Of a stretch of 64,000 nucleotides of DNA, positions 1 to 11,312 are shown in pieces; position 1 is the stretch's first letter, and each line of letters begins with the position of its first letter. The notes beneath the pieces are model-generated. The model did no database searches, was not told the DNA's origin, and saw nothing but the letters and a program-made list of their open reading frames with translations. The position numbers were made by a program, and so were the translations under genes. The stretch comes from Alisma plantago-aquatica (taxonomy: Eukaryota > Streptophyta > Magnoliopsida > Alismatales > Alismataceae), in assembly GCA_963693085.1 (NCBI GenBank), contig OY856409.1, positions 657,058,591-657,122,590 of the forward strand. Reading direction: 5' to 3'.

Positions 1-1
1 T

Positions 2-2012
2 ATAGGTCAGTTCGGACATGATTTGAAGGGACCTTCCTATTATGAGTTGAGGGAACTGTTACTCAGGCAAGAGGTGGAAACTACTAAAGAAGCCCTTGCA
101 CTACATAGGGAAGAATGGAAGCGGTCTGGATGCTCTTTGATGACAGATGCTTGGACAGACAAACGCAATAGAAGTATCATGAATATATGCGTCAATAGCC
201 GTTATGGGACCTATTTTCTCAAGACAGTTGATTGTTCAGGTCAAATACACAATGCAGACTACATATTCAACCTTGTCGATGATGCTATTGAAGAAGTAGG
301 AGAGGAGAACGTTGTCCAGGTGGTTAGTGACAATGTTGTAGCTAATCTTGCTACGGGTCGCCAACTGAAGGAGAAGCGACCAATGATCTTTTAGACCCCA
401 TGTGCAGCACACTGCATCGACTTGATGTTGGAGGCGATCGGAAAGTTGCACCGTGTACAAAATGTCCTTAAAAACGCAAAAGCACTCACTATATTTATCT
501 ACAGCCATCATATAACTCTGAGTAATGAGAAGCTTCTTGGGACGTGATCTGGTCAGGCCGGGTGTTACTAGATTTGCTACAGCATTTTTGAGTTTAGAAA
601 GCCTTCTAAAAAACATGTCCAATTTAAGAAGGATGTTCGTTTCTGAAGAATGGCTCAAATGCAAATTCTCTAAGAGTCCTGATGGCATTAAGGCTGCAGC
701 TACTGTTGGTGGGTCCCAATTTTGGAGAGGAGTTCAGTTGGTGCTTAAAATTTTCAAACCGTTGGTCAATGTTCTACGACTAGTTGATGGGGATAAAACA
801 CCTGCTATGGGCTACATACAACAAGCTATGGTCGTCACACTTGATGAACTAGATACAAAGTTAGCTGATGATGAACCGCTTCGCAAGCAGGTGTTTCAGA
901 TAGTCCGAGAAAAATGGGACAATAAGATGAATCGACCCTTACATTCTGCATGTAGTTGAACACCACCACTCTTTTTGTGCAATTAGTTTGATGAAATTAG
1001 ATATTCATATTATACTGAGTTACTAACACTCAAATGATATAGGTTATTATTTGAACCCATTTTTGTATTGGAGAGACCCTGACATCGATAGTACCAGTTC
1101 AATTATGGATGGTCTCATGGAGTGCATTGAGACATTCTACCCCGAGCCAGATACCCAAGATGGCATCATCATGAAGGAGTTACCAGCCTATCGGGATGGG
1201 TCAGGTTCTTTTAGAAGAGCAGCTGCTATTCGACAACGAAATGACATCAACATAAATCCAGGTATGGGCTATAGAAGGGTCAAGGGTCTTTTTTGTTAAA
1301 TAGATCCTGCCTTACTAATTTCAATTTACTCCTACCCGCAGTTCAATGGTGGATAAATTTTGGTTGCGATACACCTTACTTGCAAAAAATGGCCATCCGA
1401 GTGTTGAATCTAACTTGTTCATCGTCAGGATGTGAGAGGAATTGGAGCACCTTCGAGATGGTAATATAAGCAACCGTCAAATGAATTTTGCATATATTAT
1501 TGCTATTATAAAATGACAATGTATGATTACTTATTTATGTTAGTAATCTATTTCTTGTGTAGATTCATACAAAAAGGAGAAACAGGTTGGATGTGAAGAG
1601 GCTTGAAGCATTGGTATTCATTCAATTTAATGCCAAACTCAAGGAGCGGAAGGAGAAACATGAAAAAGATTATGATCCAATAGAGTCTCAAGATAGAGAC
1701 AAGGCTAAAGATTAGATGGTACAGCTAGACCCAGATGAAGAAGAAATCTATCCAGGTGCTGGACTTACTTGGGGAGAAGTTGCAAAAGCTAGTGGGGAAG
1801 AAGAAGTGGCAGAGACTAGGAAAAGCACAAGGTTGACTACTTCAAAGGTGGATGCAAAGAAAAAAGCAAACAAGGAGTATGGTGATGTTAAATCTGATGG
1901 TGATGATGACAACTACATGGATTGTGACAATGATCTCAAGGACAATGAGGCATCTTTAGATGATGAATTTGTTTACACTCACTCTATGGGCGAGGACTAT
2001 GGTTTTCTTTGA
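2..2012 (+). pseudogene. hAT-family transposase (DUF659 and hATC dimerisation regions), degenerate
   Basis: Translation gives the DUF659 part of a plant hAT transposase (GCSLMTDAWTDKRNRSIMNI, then VVSDNVVANLATGRQL, then TPCAAHCIDLMLEAIGKLH) in one frame up to about 540. It continues after a frameshift with GRDLVRPGVTRFATAFLSLE (525-959). A probable intron (960-1042) leads to YYLNPFLYW (1043-1299). A further exon (about 1341-1458) carries the hATC signature SSSGCERNWSTFE, and the last exon starts near 1562. Lesions are TAG at 392-394 where the family has Trp, a frameshift near 540, and TAG at about 1713 where the family again has Trp. The N-terminal BED finger is outside the window. In the family this enzyme cuts and pastes the element; here it cannot be made whole. 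Identification is firm, exon edges approximate. Confidence 0.85.
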
Positions 2013-2080
2013 AGTTTCTTTGCTTTTTAGCTTGTAAACATTTACTTGTGTTATTAGGAACCGTTTTGATCTATGAAAGT

Positions 2081-2462
2081 TGTAAGAAGAAATGAAGGAG
2101 GAAGAAGATGGGAACACCAATCACATGTCGGCTGCTAGGTGCAGCAAACGTGAGTAGGGTTTGAGCCTACACACTTGTATTTATATATTAGGGTAAATAC
2201 ATGAGGTACAAAGAGAGAAAAAAACATAAAAACAACATTTCATAAATAAAATAGGCCAGCCGCCGGTTTGTCGTTTCGCCACTGTGCCGGTGTCGATGGT
2301 ATCGACGGAGTATTCTCTTGCGCCTGAACCAATCTCGATACGATCGACATGTGTGTCGATAGTATCGACCGAGATGTAGCTGGCGTCAACATGAACCTGA
2401 ACAGATCTCGATACTATCGACAGAGTGTCGATAGTATCGACCTAGATGCAGGTTGCTTCACA
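2081..2462 (-). repeat. 3' LTR of the Copia element
   Basis: 382 bp, starting TGTAAGAAG and ending TTCACA; direct repeat of 7135-7535. It contains five copies of a 15-bp dyad of the form (G/C)TCGAT-NNN-ATCGAC, at about 2292, 2335, 2355, 2407 and 2427. It lacks 19 bp present in the other LTR, exactly one dyad plus its 4-bp spacer. Confidence 0.95.
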
Positions 2463-2473
2463 CTCCCCCTCAA
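2463..2473 (-). other. Polypurine tract of the Copia element
   Basis: On the minus strand TTGAGGGGGAG lies directly before the 3' LTR, the expected position and composition for the primer of plus-strand DNA synthesis. Confidence 0.9.
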
Positions 2474-3822
2474 GCTGGAGAGTACACATCGTGGATGCCC
2501 AGCTTGCCACAGAGTTTCTGAAAAATTGCTGAACCCAAGGGCTTTGTTAGAATATCTGCTAGTTGATCTTCAGACCTAACATATGGAGTCACAATAGTGC
2601 CGTCTTTTATTTGATCACGAATAAAATGGCAATCAACCTCTATGTGTTTTGTACGCTCATGAAAGATAGGATTCCTGGCGATGTGCATGGCAGATTGATT
2701 GTCACACTTGAGCTCCATAGAAGGTAGAAGAGAAATTTGTAATTCAGATAAAACAGATTTGACCCATTTTAATTCACAGCATGCATGGGCCATAGCACGA
2801 TACTCAGCTTCAGTGCTAGATCTAGCAACCACATGTTGTTTTTTACTTTTCCATGTGATAAGATGATCACCTAGAAAGGTACAATAGCCTGATGTAGATC
2901 TCCTATCAGTATGATCACCAGCCCAGTCAGCATCTGAATATCCTGTGAGAGACAGAGTAGATGGAGGTGTCTTTGGTCTAGAATATGTGATACCTTTACC
3001 GGGAGCACTTTTTAGATACCTCAGAATTCTGCAGACTGCTATCCAGTGTGATTGTCGCGGAGAATGCATATATTGGCTGACTACGCCCACAGCAAATGAA
3101 ATATCCGGTCGGGTGACAGTTAGATATATCAACTTACCCACTATTCTCCTATAATATTTTGGATCTGGATACTCAACATCATCAACCACCTCTTTGATGT
3201 GATAATCCATTGGAGTATTTACCGGTTTAGATTCAGCCATGCCTGTCTCCTGTAACAAATCAAGCACATACTTTCTCTGAGATAAATTGACACCTGCATG
3301 AGATCTAAGCACTTCAATGCCTAGAAAGTATCTTCGTTTGCCCAGATCCTTTGTATGGAAATGTTTTTGCAAACCCTCTTTGACACGAGATATTCCCATG
3401 GTGTCACTGCCAGTAATCACTATGTCATCAACGTATACCAGAAGAATAATGGATCCACGGGAAGAGCTGGAGTAAAATAAGGAATGATCAGTCTTGGAGC
3501 GAGAAAAACCCATCTGAAGAATAACTTCACTGAACTTGTCAAACCAAGCTCTAGGTGACTGTTTCAGCCCATAAATAGCCTTTTTTAATTTGCATACTTT
3601 CTGACACTCCCCCTGAGCAACAAACCCAGGCGGTTGCTCCATATATACTTCTTCCTGTAGATCACCATGGAGAAATGCATTCTTTACATCCAGCTGAAAT
3701 AATGGCCAGTCAAAGGTAGTAGCAAGAGAAATAATGATCCGCACAGAATTCAGGCGAGCAACAGGAGAAAATGTTTCAAAGAAGTCAACACCATATGTTT
3801 GGGTGTAGCCCTTTGCAACCAA
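2470..3822 (-). pseudogene. Copia reverse transcriptase and RNase H (3' part of pol)
   Basis: 450 residues of open frame carry the Copia RT: LDVKNAFLHGDL (about 44-55), KAIYGLKQSPRAWF (81-94) and the catalytic YVDD at 130-133 (LLVYVDDIVITG). The RNase H domain follows, with YSDADWAGD near residue 300 and SSTEAEYRAMA. The frame is continuous with the integrase frame upstream. It is cut from it by one TGA at 3823-3825, where the family has Arg in the KARLVAKG motif (CGA to TGA, a CpG transition). All RT and RNase H catalytic motifs are present. The frame ends beside the polypurine tract, as is usual for Copia pol. It is called a pseudogene because the polyprotein is interrupted upstream. Confidence 0.95.
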
Positions 3823-5019
3823 TCAGGCTTTCAACCTTTCAACTGATCCATCCGGATTGTGTTTAATAGTGAAAACCCATCTACAGCCTACTACTTTCTT
3901 TCCTGCAGGAAGATCAACCAGATCCCAAGTACCATTATTCAAGAGAGCTGACATTTCAAGTTGCATTGCCTGTGTCCAGCCACTGTTCTTCATTGCATCA
4001 AAATGGTTTCTTGGTATAGACACAGAATCAATCCCGATAGCGAATGCACGGGCCTGCTTAGACAGATGAGACAGGCAACATACATTTGTAATAGGGTGTT
4101 TAATAGTACATGACCTAGTACCTTTCCGAACAGCAATAGGAAGGTTGAGATCAGATGTCTCTGTAGGATTCTCTTGAGTAGAAGGCGATGATGAGGGCTC
4201 AGGGACTGGTGCCGCTACGTCTTCTGGATCTTGCCTGCCTCGCCTATGATATACATGTGCGTAATGCTCAATGGTAGGTCTATCTCCTGCTTGTTCATCC
4301 GGAATAGAAGTAAAATCCGGAAGGATAGGTGGCACTCCCTCACTCTGCACTGATGGTGGCAGTCTCTCATTTTGTATTTTTGGTGGCTCTCCCTCTCTCA
4401 ACTGCTCCCCCTTGCTAATAGCATTAGAGAAATATGGAGTGGTCTCATGGAAAGTGACGTCCCTAGACACAAACATGCGGCGAAGACTAGGACAGTAACA
4501 CTTGTATCCTTTGCTCGTAGTAGAGTAACCTAGGAACAGTGTTTTAATGGACCTAGGAGACAGCTTGTCGGTCTTAGGGTCAAAGTTATGGACAAAGGAA
4601 GTGCAACCAAACACTCTAAGAGGAATAGGATAGGGAGAGTCCTTGGGACGCAAAACAGAAAAGGGAGTTTGTCCTTGAAGAACAGAGGAAGGTTGTCTAT
4701 TGATCAAGAAACAAGCAGTTAAAAGAGCTTCAGACCAAAACTTCTTGGGCACATTAGATTGAAACATAATAGATCGAGCAATATCAAGAAGATGGCGATT
4801 CTTCCTCTCTGCCACCCCATTTTGCTGAGGGGTGTGAGGACAAGAAGTGCGGTGAATCATACCAACCGAGCTACAAAAATCAGACATAGCCTTTTGAACA
4901 TACTCCAAGGCATTATCAGACTGAAGAATTTTTATATTGCAATCAAACTGGACTTTAATTTCAGTATGAAAATGTTTCACAATGGACAACACTGACTCTC
5001 TACTTTTAAGAAGGTAGAT
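3823..5019 (-). pseudogene. Copia integrase core, C-terminal region and start of RT
   Basis: The frame carries the second and third integrase catalytic motifs: QSDNALEY with its Asp, and TPQQNGVAERKNR with its Glu. The usual Copia text (SVLRPKDSPYPIPLRVFGC, then LSPRSIKTLFLGYS) and the start of RT (WVFTIKHNPDGSVERLKA) follow. It is in frame with the segment upstream but separated from it by a TGA where the family has Trp (after FSRMT, near 5020), and from RT by TGA at 3823-3825. Its role in the family is to insert the cDNA into the host chromosome. Confidence 0.93.
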
Positions 5020-5985
5020 TCATGTCATGCGTGAGAAATCATCAACAAAAGATATAAAATAACGAAAACCATTATAACTTTGGTCTTTTACAGGACCCCA
5101 CACATCAGTATGCACTAACTCAAAGGGACAAGAAGCCCGCTTATTGACCCGACTGGGATAGGATAACCTATGGTGCTTTCCCAGTTGACATGACTGACAT
5201 TCTAAGGAGGATAATTGGGATAACTCTGGTTCCAACTTTCGCAGGTTCTCCAAAGAAGGATGTCCATATCTGCAATGCCATAGTAAGGGGGAACCACTCA
5301 ACAGGATGGATGGAGCAAGAGCAGGCATTTGGCGAGGTAGACTGTCACCGTTGAAAAGGTAGAGATCACCCTTCCTAGGCCCCCCACCAATCGTCTTCAT
5401 ACTCTTGAGATCATGTAACATAAAACAAGAAGGTCCAAATATTACCCAACATTTTAAAGTGTCAATCAGTTTTGCAACCGAAAGAAGATTAAAAGGAAAT
5501 TCAGGCACAAAGTGAACTGATTTAAGATCAATCTTGGGTGTTAGGGAGACAGATCCACTAGCTAAAACTCTTTTCACTGAACCATCTGCCAATGTAACAG
5601 ATTGGTGAGGAATTGATGAGTCAATAGTGTGGAGCAATCTCCTCATACCAGTCATATGCTGTGAGGCGCCAGAGTCAACCACCCAAGATGAGGATGAGCC
5701 AGATGCTATGAAAGATGTAGCCTGATTACCAGTTGTAGATGCCAAATTTGCCGATGAAGAAGATGATGATGAACCCATACTCATATGCTGTGTCGCCTGA
5801 ATGAACCGATCATATTCTTCTTGAGTGAGAGTGATGCCAGTGCCAGACGATGTACCCACAGCTGTAGAGGATGAGGATCCTGTAGTGGTGGCACAATGTG
5901 CTGCCCCCACAGGTGGTGCAGCAGGTCTTCCATGTTTCTTCCAACACTTCTCCACTGTATGTCCTGGTCTATCACAAGGTACATT
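5020..5985 (-). pseudogene. Copia zinc knuckle, protease and GAG-pre-integrase domain
   Basis: Read from about 5985 down, this frame has the second half of a CCHC knuckle (CDRPGHTVEKCWKKHGRP) and a Ser-rich linker. The aspartic protease motif WVVDSGASQHMTG follows, then VHFVPEFPFNLLSVAKL. The pre-integrase zinc region (HCRYGHPSLENLRKL, then CQSCQLGKHHR) and the first integrase motif (HTDVWGP, then FVDDFSR) end it. It is joined to gag by a small frameshift near 5975, inside the knuckle. The open frame upstream to 6234 is out-of-frame read-through under gag. A TGA after FSRMT separates it from the rest of integrase. Confidence 0.92.
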
Positions 5986-6703
5986 TGGGACGTGTCCCAC
6001 GCCCTCTACCCATACCAGGGCATCCTCCTCGTACTGCAGCGGCAGTGGCAACAGAAGCATGAGATTCTCCAGAAGGTATATCAGGCACAAAGGAAGCAGA
6101 CTCAAACAGTGATTGTTGGATTCTTGAATAAGCCTCCACAAGACTAGGTAGTTTGTCAGTAGCCAAGATAACACTCCGAGCGGAGCTACAAGTCGAGTTA
6201 AGCCCAGATAAGAATTTGGCCGTAACAAGATCATCTCTGTCCTTTATCTGTTCTGCAACAGTCACAGGATGATAATAACTTAGCTCTTGAGAAAGAGCCT
6301 GAATAGCCCCAAAATACTCCTCAAGAGATCGGTCACCCTGTTTTTCAGCAAACAAACGATCATAAATCATAAACTGACGGAGAGCATTCTTCTCTTGAGA
6401 GTAATGTTGCTTCACGGCGTCCCATATTTCCTTGGCCGTAGAGTAGAACATGAACCTTGCGGCGATTGCAGATTCCATACTATTCCACAGCCAAGTCTTC
6501 ACAAGACTATCATGTTGCTTCCATTCAGCATACCCTTCGTCAGTAGATGCCTTGGGACCTGAGTCAACATGCCTTGCTCTGTCACGAGCCTCCAAGACGG
6601 TGTGGATGGCGTTCATCCATAGAAGATAATTTTTCCCGTTGAGTTTGATGGAGGTGATAGGTGACACCTCGTTGTAGATCATAGGTGTCTTGATATCCTC
6701 CAT
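5972..6703 (-). pseudogene. Copia gag (capsid, UBN2-type)
   Basis: 243 residues starting MEDIKTPMIYNEVSPITSIK, typical of plant Copia gag. It has KLNGKNYLLWMNAIHTVLEA, then ARFMFYSTAKEIWDAVKQHY, then LEEYFGAIQALSQELSYYHP and SGLNSTCSSARSVIL. The frame stops inside the zinc knuckle (RPKCTL then stop). A small indel near 5975 shifts the rest of the knuckle into the protease frame, so gag is otherwise complete. In the family it forms the virus-like particle that packages element RNA. The start codon lies about 430 bp inside the 5' LTR, leaving a normal untranslated leader. Confidence 0.92.
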
Positions 6704-7122
6704 TGTAGAACGGAATATATGACGGATTGATACACGTCAAAGAAGATGTGGTGACGGAGAGATACACGTCACACACAGACGAAAAGAAAGAAGAAATGCG
6801 TTACTGACGCATTCACAGCCTCCAAAGAATATTCCTAATCACACATGGAGGAGGTGTGACTAGGATGATGATTGAGATGAAACTAGTTCTCCGGCGGTGT
6901 TTTTAGATGATCGTTGGATCACCTGGAGATCCTCAACTGCTCTGTGATAGTGGCTACGGTAGAGTTAGATATCTACCACAGACCCAGAGTAGCCAACGGT
7001 GGTCCTTTGCAGTAGGTGGATTACGCCAAGGAAACGGGTGGGAAGCAGTCGGCCGTCAAGGAAGGAGACACCTGGAGAGATCCTCCGGAGAGAGAGAGAG
7101 GAGAAACCCTAGATCGATCTCC

Positions 7123-7134
7123 GCTCTGATACCA
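7123..7134 (-). other. Primer-binding site (initiator tRNA-Met type)
   Basis: On the minus strand TGGTATCAGAGC directly follows the end of the 5' LTR. This is the standard plant Copia primer-binding site, complementary to the 3' end of initiator tRNA-Met. Confidence 0.95.
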
Positions 7135-7535
7135 TGTAAGAAGAAATGAAGGAGGAAGAAGATGGGAACACCAATCACATGTCGGCTGCTAGGTGCAGCA
7201 AACGTGAGTAGGGCTTGAGCCTACACACTTGTATTTATATATTAGGGTAAATACATGAGGTACAAAGAGAGAAAAAAACATAAAAACAACATTTCATAAA
7301 TAAAATAGGTCAGCCGCCGGTTTGCCGTTCCGCCACTGTGCCGGTGTCGATACCATCGACTTGTGTCGATGGCATCGACGGAGTATTCTCTTGCGCCTGA
7401 ACCAATCTCGATACTATCGACATGTGTGTCAATAGTATCGACCGAGATGCAGCTGGCGTCAACATGAACCTGGACAGATCTCGATACTATCGACAGAGTG
7501 TCGATAGTATCGACCTAGATGCAGGTTGCTTCACA
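7135..7535 (-). repeat. 5' LTR of the Copia element
   Basis: 401 bp, direct repeat of 2081-2462. On the minus strand it should hold the promoter. It carries three dyad pairs: about 7347-7380, 7408-7441 and 7486-7515. Each pair is a 15-bp dyad followed by its near reverse complement after 4 to 6 bp, so each can fold as a stem-loop. Confidence 0.95.
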
Positions 7536-7755
7536 AAAGTCATTTGTAGCAGCAAAGTATTATTCAATATACTTGATTGTTGAGTAATATTTCTTTTTGT
7601 TGGTGGTAGGACAATCACAAATTTTTTACAAATTAATTTAAAACAATGTGAACCGCTTTTTCAAAAACCGCCCGCTTTTGTCCGTTTCAAAACCTGCTTC
7701 CCGCTTCAAGGAGGGCAATCCGCACGCTTCGCGCTTCCCGCTTTCCAAAACACAG

Positions 7756-10497
7756 ATGTGTGTTCTTCTTGACAAAGGTTCTTTTGACATAATGTTTGAG
7801 CAAAATATCCTTGTGTTCTCATTTAATATTGTCCAAGCATTCATATTGAAATACTCCTCTCTCATGATGCCTTTATGCTTTATTCTGGTGGAAAATAATG
7901 AATGACTATTGGTTGGTTCCCTCTCATTGTGGGATGCAATCTCCCCCCCTCCTGTTTGGGAGTATCTTTAATGAACTAGCTCGACTTAGATTAAAACATC
8001 ACTTACCCTAAAACCCAACCCATCTTTTCTCTGGCTCGTGTCATCATACATTATAAGTATGATGTTGGGTGTGACAATTAGTTTGTTTCATGCCTTCAAT
8101 TTTTCAACTATGCTTGTAGCCCATTTTTTCTTTGCTTTATTTGTTACTGCTGTAGCAACATACAGTGTGCTTAGTTACTCGTTCAACTGGTCCAATCGGC
8201 GGGTCCAAACCGGTTTGGATACCACTACCTCAACAAACCTTTTGACAAAGATCAACCATCCTTTAATCTTTTGCTGTTGTAGGTTGGGCCTTGTTTGGCT
8301 CACGGTCAATCGAAATTTCAGGTTCGGCAACTATAAGATAGAAATCTACATTCCTATTGACAAATTTTCCTGTATGTAATATCATAAAAAAAAATTTAAA
8401 TTGAAAATATGAAAAAAGGAGAATTATAATGTATACTTAATTGAATGCAAGATAAAAGATATAACATGTTACTGCACAAGTGTATACACACACATAGATT
8501 GCATAATGGATAAGGCCAACAATTAATTTTGTATCTTTTCACTCATACATGTAGAACCCCACCCAATACCAACATATGATATTATTGGAGAACTTGGTGT
8601 ATTTATGTGTCGATCATTCTAATAAAATTGGTGTTTAATTCCTTTATTTGGAGGTCGAAATTCGTATCAAAGTCTTGTGCAACATGAGTGGAATTATCTA
8701 AATTTTGGTAACCAGCTTGGACCATTTGAAACTAGGTTGAAATCGGTCATTTTGAAGTTTGAACCATAGTTGGCTTGATATTTTGACTAATATTTTTACT
8801 ATTCCATCTTTCCTAATAAAACCATTGTAGACAAAGCTCAATTCTTATTAGTGTCAAAGACATCTCCTTCATGAGCTCATTCAACCACTCATCAAGCTAA
8901 TGCATTCCTTATAAACATGAGCACATCAAACCAAACATCGTTGTCAATTAAGACTCAAATCATATGTTCTTGCCATGGATTGGAATTAATGTTCATTTTT
9001 AACATTGTCTTGAGAGGGACGAGCTATGGTATTGCTACCTATCTTTTTGGTTCTTTTGTATACATGAGCGAAATCCAATAGAATACATTTCCACTTATTT
9101 TCTATCCCTGTACTATCATATGAGTCTTTAATATCACTTCTAGATTATGCATATTATTTAGATAAAAATGCATAATTGAAGTTTCTATGCTATATTTTTG
9201 GATCTCTCATGGCTTGACGTTGCACTCAAAGTGAATGGAAATGCCCATAATTATGGTCCTAGAAGATATGTAATAGAAAATTTTGAACAATTGTGGGGGT
9301 AATGTACCCGATGGCCAACCTCCAATTTGAAATTGGCCAGGAAAATCCAGTTCTCAAAAGGATTTTCTGAGTGCATAATGTCCTATACCTATTTTCAGCA
9401 ACACCAAAACCCTCTGTTGCTAGGGATATATACAACCTGATACCTAATCTGGAACTAAAGAAGCCTCCTTTACATTTTCCAAAACTTCAACCATCTAACT
9501 ATGCGCCTTCCAAGATGTTAAGGGGGGTTGTCAAATCTGACCATCTTATAGTTCTTATATATGACTTTTTCTAAAAGCCATGAATTATGTGGCCTACAAT
9601 ATTCAAGCTTCCAAACTCTTTCTCCTCTCTTCTAACCAATCTACTTTCTTTCAAACTCTTTCTCCTCTCTTTTTCTAGTGTGTATCACTAAGTTTGCTCT
9701 CTGAGAAATAAAAGTGGGCAACATTGCCTAACTCCTTGCAAGGGCACAAGAGAGTTCTCTCCCTGGGGCCCGCTTTTGTTCAACCAGTTGTTCCACAAAT
9801 TTGTGAGTATCACCATTTCACTTTTTTTCTTGACAAACCCAATTGCAATTTCTTCATTAAATCAATTTTCTTATAGCATATAACGATTTGTGACAATATT
9901 TATGTAATACATCAAACCTTTTTCACTAACTTGGTTTGTATGCATACATTGCATCATTGGAAGACATGTTAGGATACTTCCTTGGTAGCCCTGCTTTGAT
10001 CTATCTTCCTCCCCCAATGCCCCTTTAAAGTGATATGAGATCATCTAATGAGGAATGTCGTCCTATTGATATTTATATGTCAAATTCCCCTTGAAAAATG
10101 TGGTACTTACATATGAGAAAAGTAGGCTTTGGATTATTTGAGATCTTAAGGAGGGACGAACAAGTACACTAATGATAGACACTAACAAAAAGTTATACCA
10201 AAGACAAGCCAAAAGGATGTGCCAAGGAAGCCATGCCAAACTATCAAATATGGGAAAGTTTGTTCGGTATTCAACATTTCTAACCCGTGATTAGAGGTTC
10301 TGTCCAAAAGGCGCTTAGCCAAACCATTGTCATGAGGAACCTCCCAACGGATAAAGTCATTGGGTCAGACATGGGGCGATCAGTCACCCCGTGCCACACC
10401 TAGTATGCGGTGTCGTTACTCACCCCGCGCCACACCTTATAGCATGCCTAGCCTTCACAAGGCTAGTCCTAGTAGTGCGTCTATTGGAAATTTTCTC
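7756..10497. other. Gene-free stretch
   Basis: Short random frames only; no protein homology recognised. Small features are a 20-bp direct repeat (CAAACTCTTTCTCCTCTCTT at about 9612 and 9654) and scattered TE-like fragments near 8165-8340 (GGGCCTTGTTTGGC). No RNA gene seen. Confidence 0.5.
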
Positions 10498-10595
10498 TAA
10501 AATTCATCATCAAGGGAATTTGAACATGTGATCACCCGTTTTACAGAACACCCATTACCAATTGATTTCCCTACACCAGCTGAGCTAGCCAAACC
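10498..10595 (-). repeat. tRNA-derived SINE head (Pol III A and B boxes)
   Basis: On the minus strand CTAGCTCAGCTGG (10576-10588) fits the Pol III A box TRGCNNAGYNGG. About 51 bp later GTTCAAATTCC (10515-10525) fits the B box GWTCRANNC. Spacing and order match a tRNA-like head. No cloverleaf or anticodon arm of a working tRNA could be drawn, so a SINE remnant is more likely than a tRNA gene. The body may continue to about 10370. Confidence 0.5.
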
Positions 10596-10730
10596 ATTTA
10601 AAAGGCGTCCACTTTTTTGGTTAAGTGGCAGTGGCCAATCTATAGGAGGAATCTTAGATGGAGTGGTTGGTAAAGTGTTTTGTCATTAAGCAGGCACTTT
10701 TCCTCACGTCATCCCGCTTTATCCTACTTT

Positions 10731-11312
10731 GTATGACCTGCTTAATTGCCCAATGCCCACATAGGAGCACTTTGTCATGACATGGTACGACATGCTCAAT
10801 TAGCAACGTATAAGAAATATTGATTGCTTGATGGCTTCTATGTCACATGCTATATATGTAGAAGAAGCAAATCATAGAATCGTGTTCTTCTCCTATATAT
10901 ACTGCAATTCTTTACCGTTGTTGTACATGTTTATGTCACTCACCACCTACTGAAAGTGTAGTACTTTATAGCTGACTGATAATATCCTATAGACCTATAT
11001 TAATTCCACCATATAAGAGAGGTATGACCTGCTTAATCGTCCACTTAGGAGTGCTTTGTTAAGACATTGTCCGACATGCTCAACTACAAAATTATAAAAA
11101 AAAATTGATTGCTCGATGGCTTCTATTTGTTACATGCTATACGTGTACAAGAAGCAAATCATAGTATAGTGTTCTTCTCCTACTTATACTGCATTCTTTA
11201 CCGTTGTTGTACATTTTTATGTCAGCTCACCACCTACTGAAAGTGTAGTGCTTTATAGCTGATTGATAATATCCTATAGATCTATATTAGTTCCACCGTA
11301 TAGGAGAGGTAT
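10731..11312. repeat. 291-bp tandem duplication, two units
   Basis: Unit 1 (10731-11021) and unit 2 (11022-11312) both start GTATGACCTGCTTAAT. They share landmarks in order: GATGGCTTCTAT, AGAAGCAAATCATAG, CTTTACCGTTGTTGTACAT, CACCACCTACTGAAAGTGTA and GATAATATCCTATAGA. They differ by scattered substitutions and small indels, roughly 90 percent identical by eye. No coding potential seen. Confidence 0.85.

Larger units (their letters stand above)
2081..7535 (-). mobile_element. Ty1-copia LTR retrotransposon, complete, young, three coding lesions
   Basis: Two LTRs (2081-2462 and 7135-7535) start TGTAAGAAG and end TTCACA. They are flanked by the 5-bp duplication AAAGT (2076-2080 and 7536-7540). 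The primer-binding site lies inside the right LTR and the polypurine tract inside the left, so transcription runs on the minus strand. Gene order is gag, protease, integrase, reverse transcriptase and RNase H, the Copia order. By eye the LTRs differ by about nine substitutions plus one 19-bp indel. That and only three coding lesions indicate a recent insertion, into the 3' part of the hAT element. Confidence 0.95.
1..7755 (+). mobile_element. hAT transposon, 5' end outside window, split by a Copia insertion
   Basis: The hAT transposase remnant at 2-2012 is followed by the nested Copia (2081-7535), and then by 7640-7755, a block rich in CCCGCTTTT and GCTTCCCGC motifs. Read on the minus strand, that block is homologous to the left end of the non-autonomous element at 13275: both carry AAAGCGGGAAGC followed shortly by GCGTGCGGA. 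This suggests that 7640-7755 is the 3' subterminal region and terminus of the same hAT element, with the terminus near the CACAG at 7751-7755. The left end and its target duplication lie outside the window, so the 3' boundary is an inference from homology. Confidence 0.6.

Noticed and set aside
8038..8379. 113-residue hydrophobic frame
   Set aside because: No similarity recognised, AT-rich context, partly TE-like sequence; probably chance.
10498..10595. Functional tRNA gene
   Set aside because: A and B boxes are present but no acceptor stem, anticodon arm or cloverleaf could be formed.
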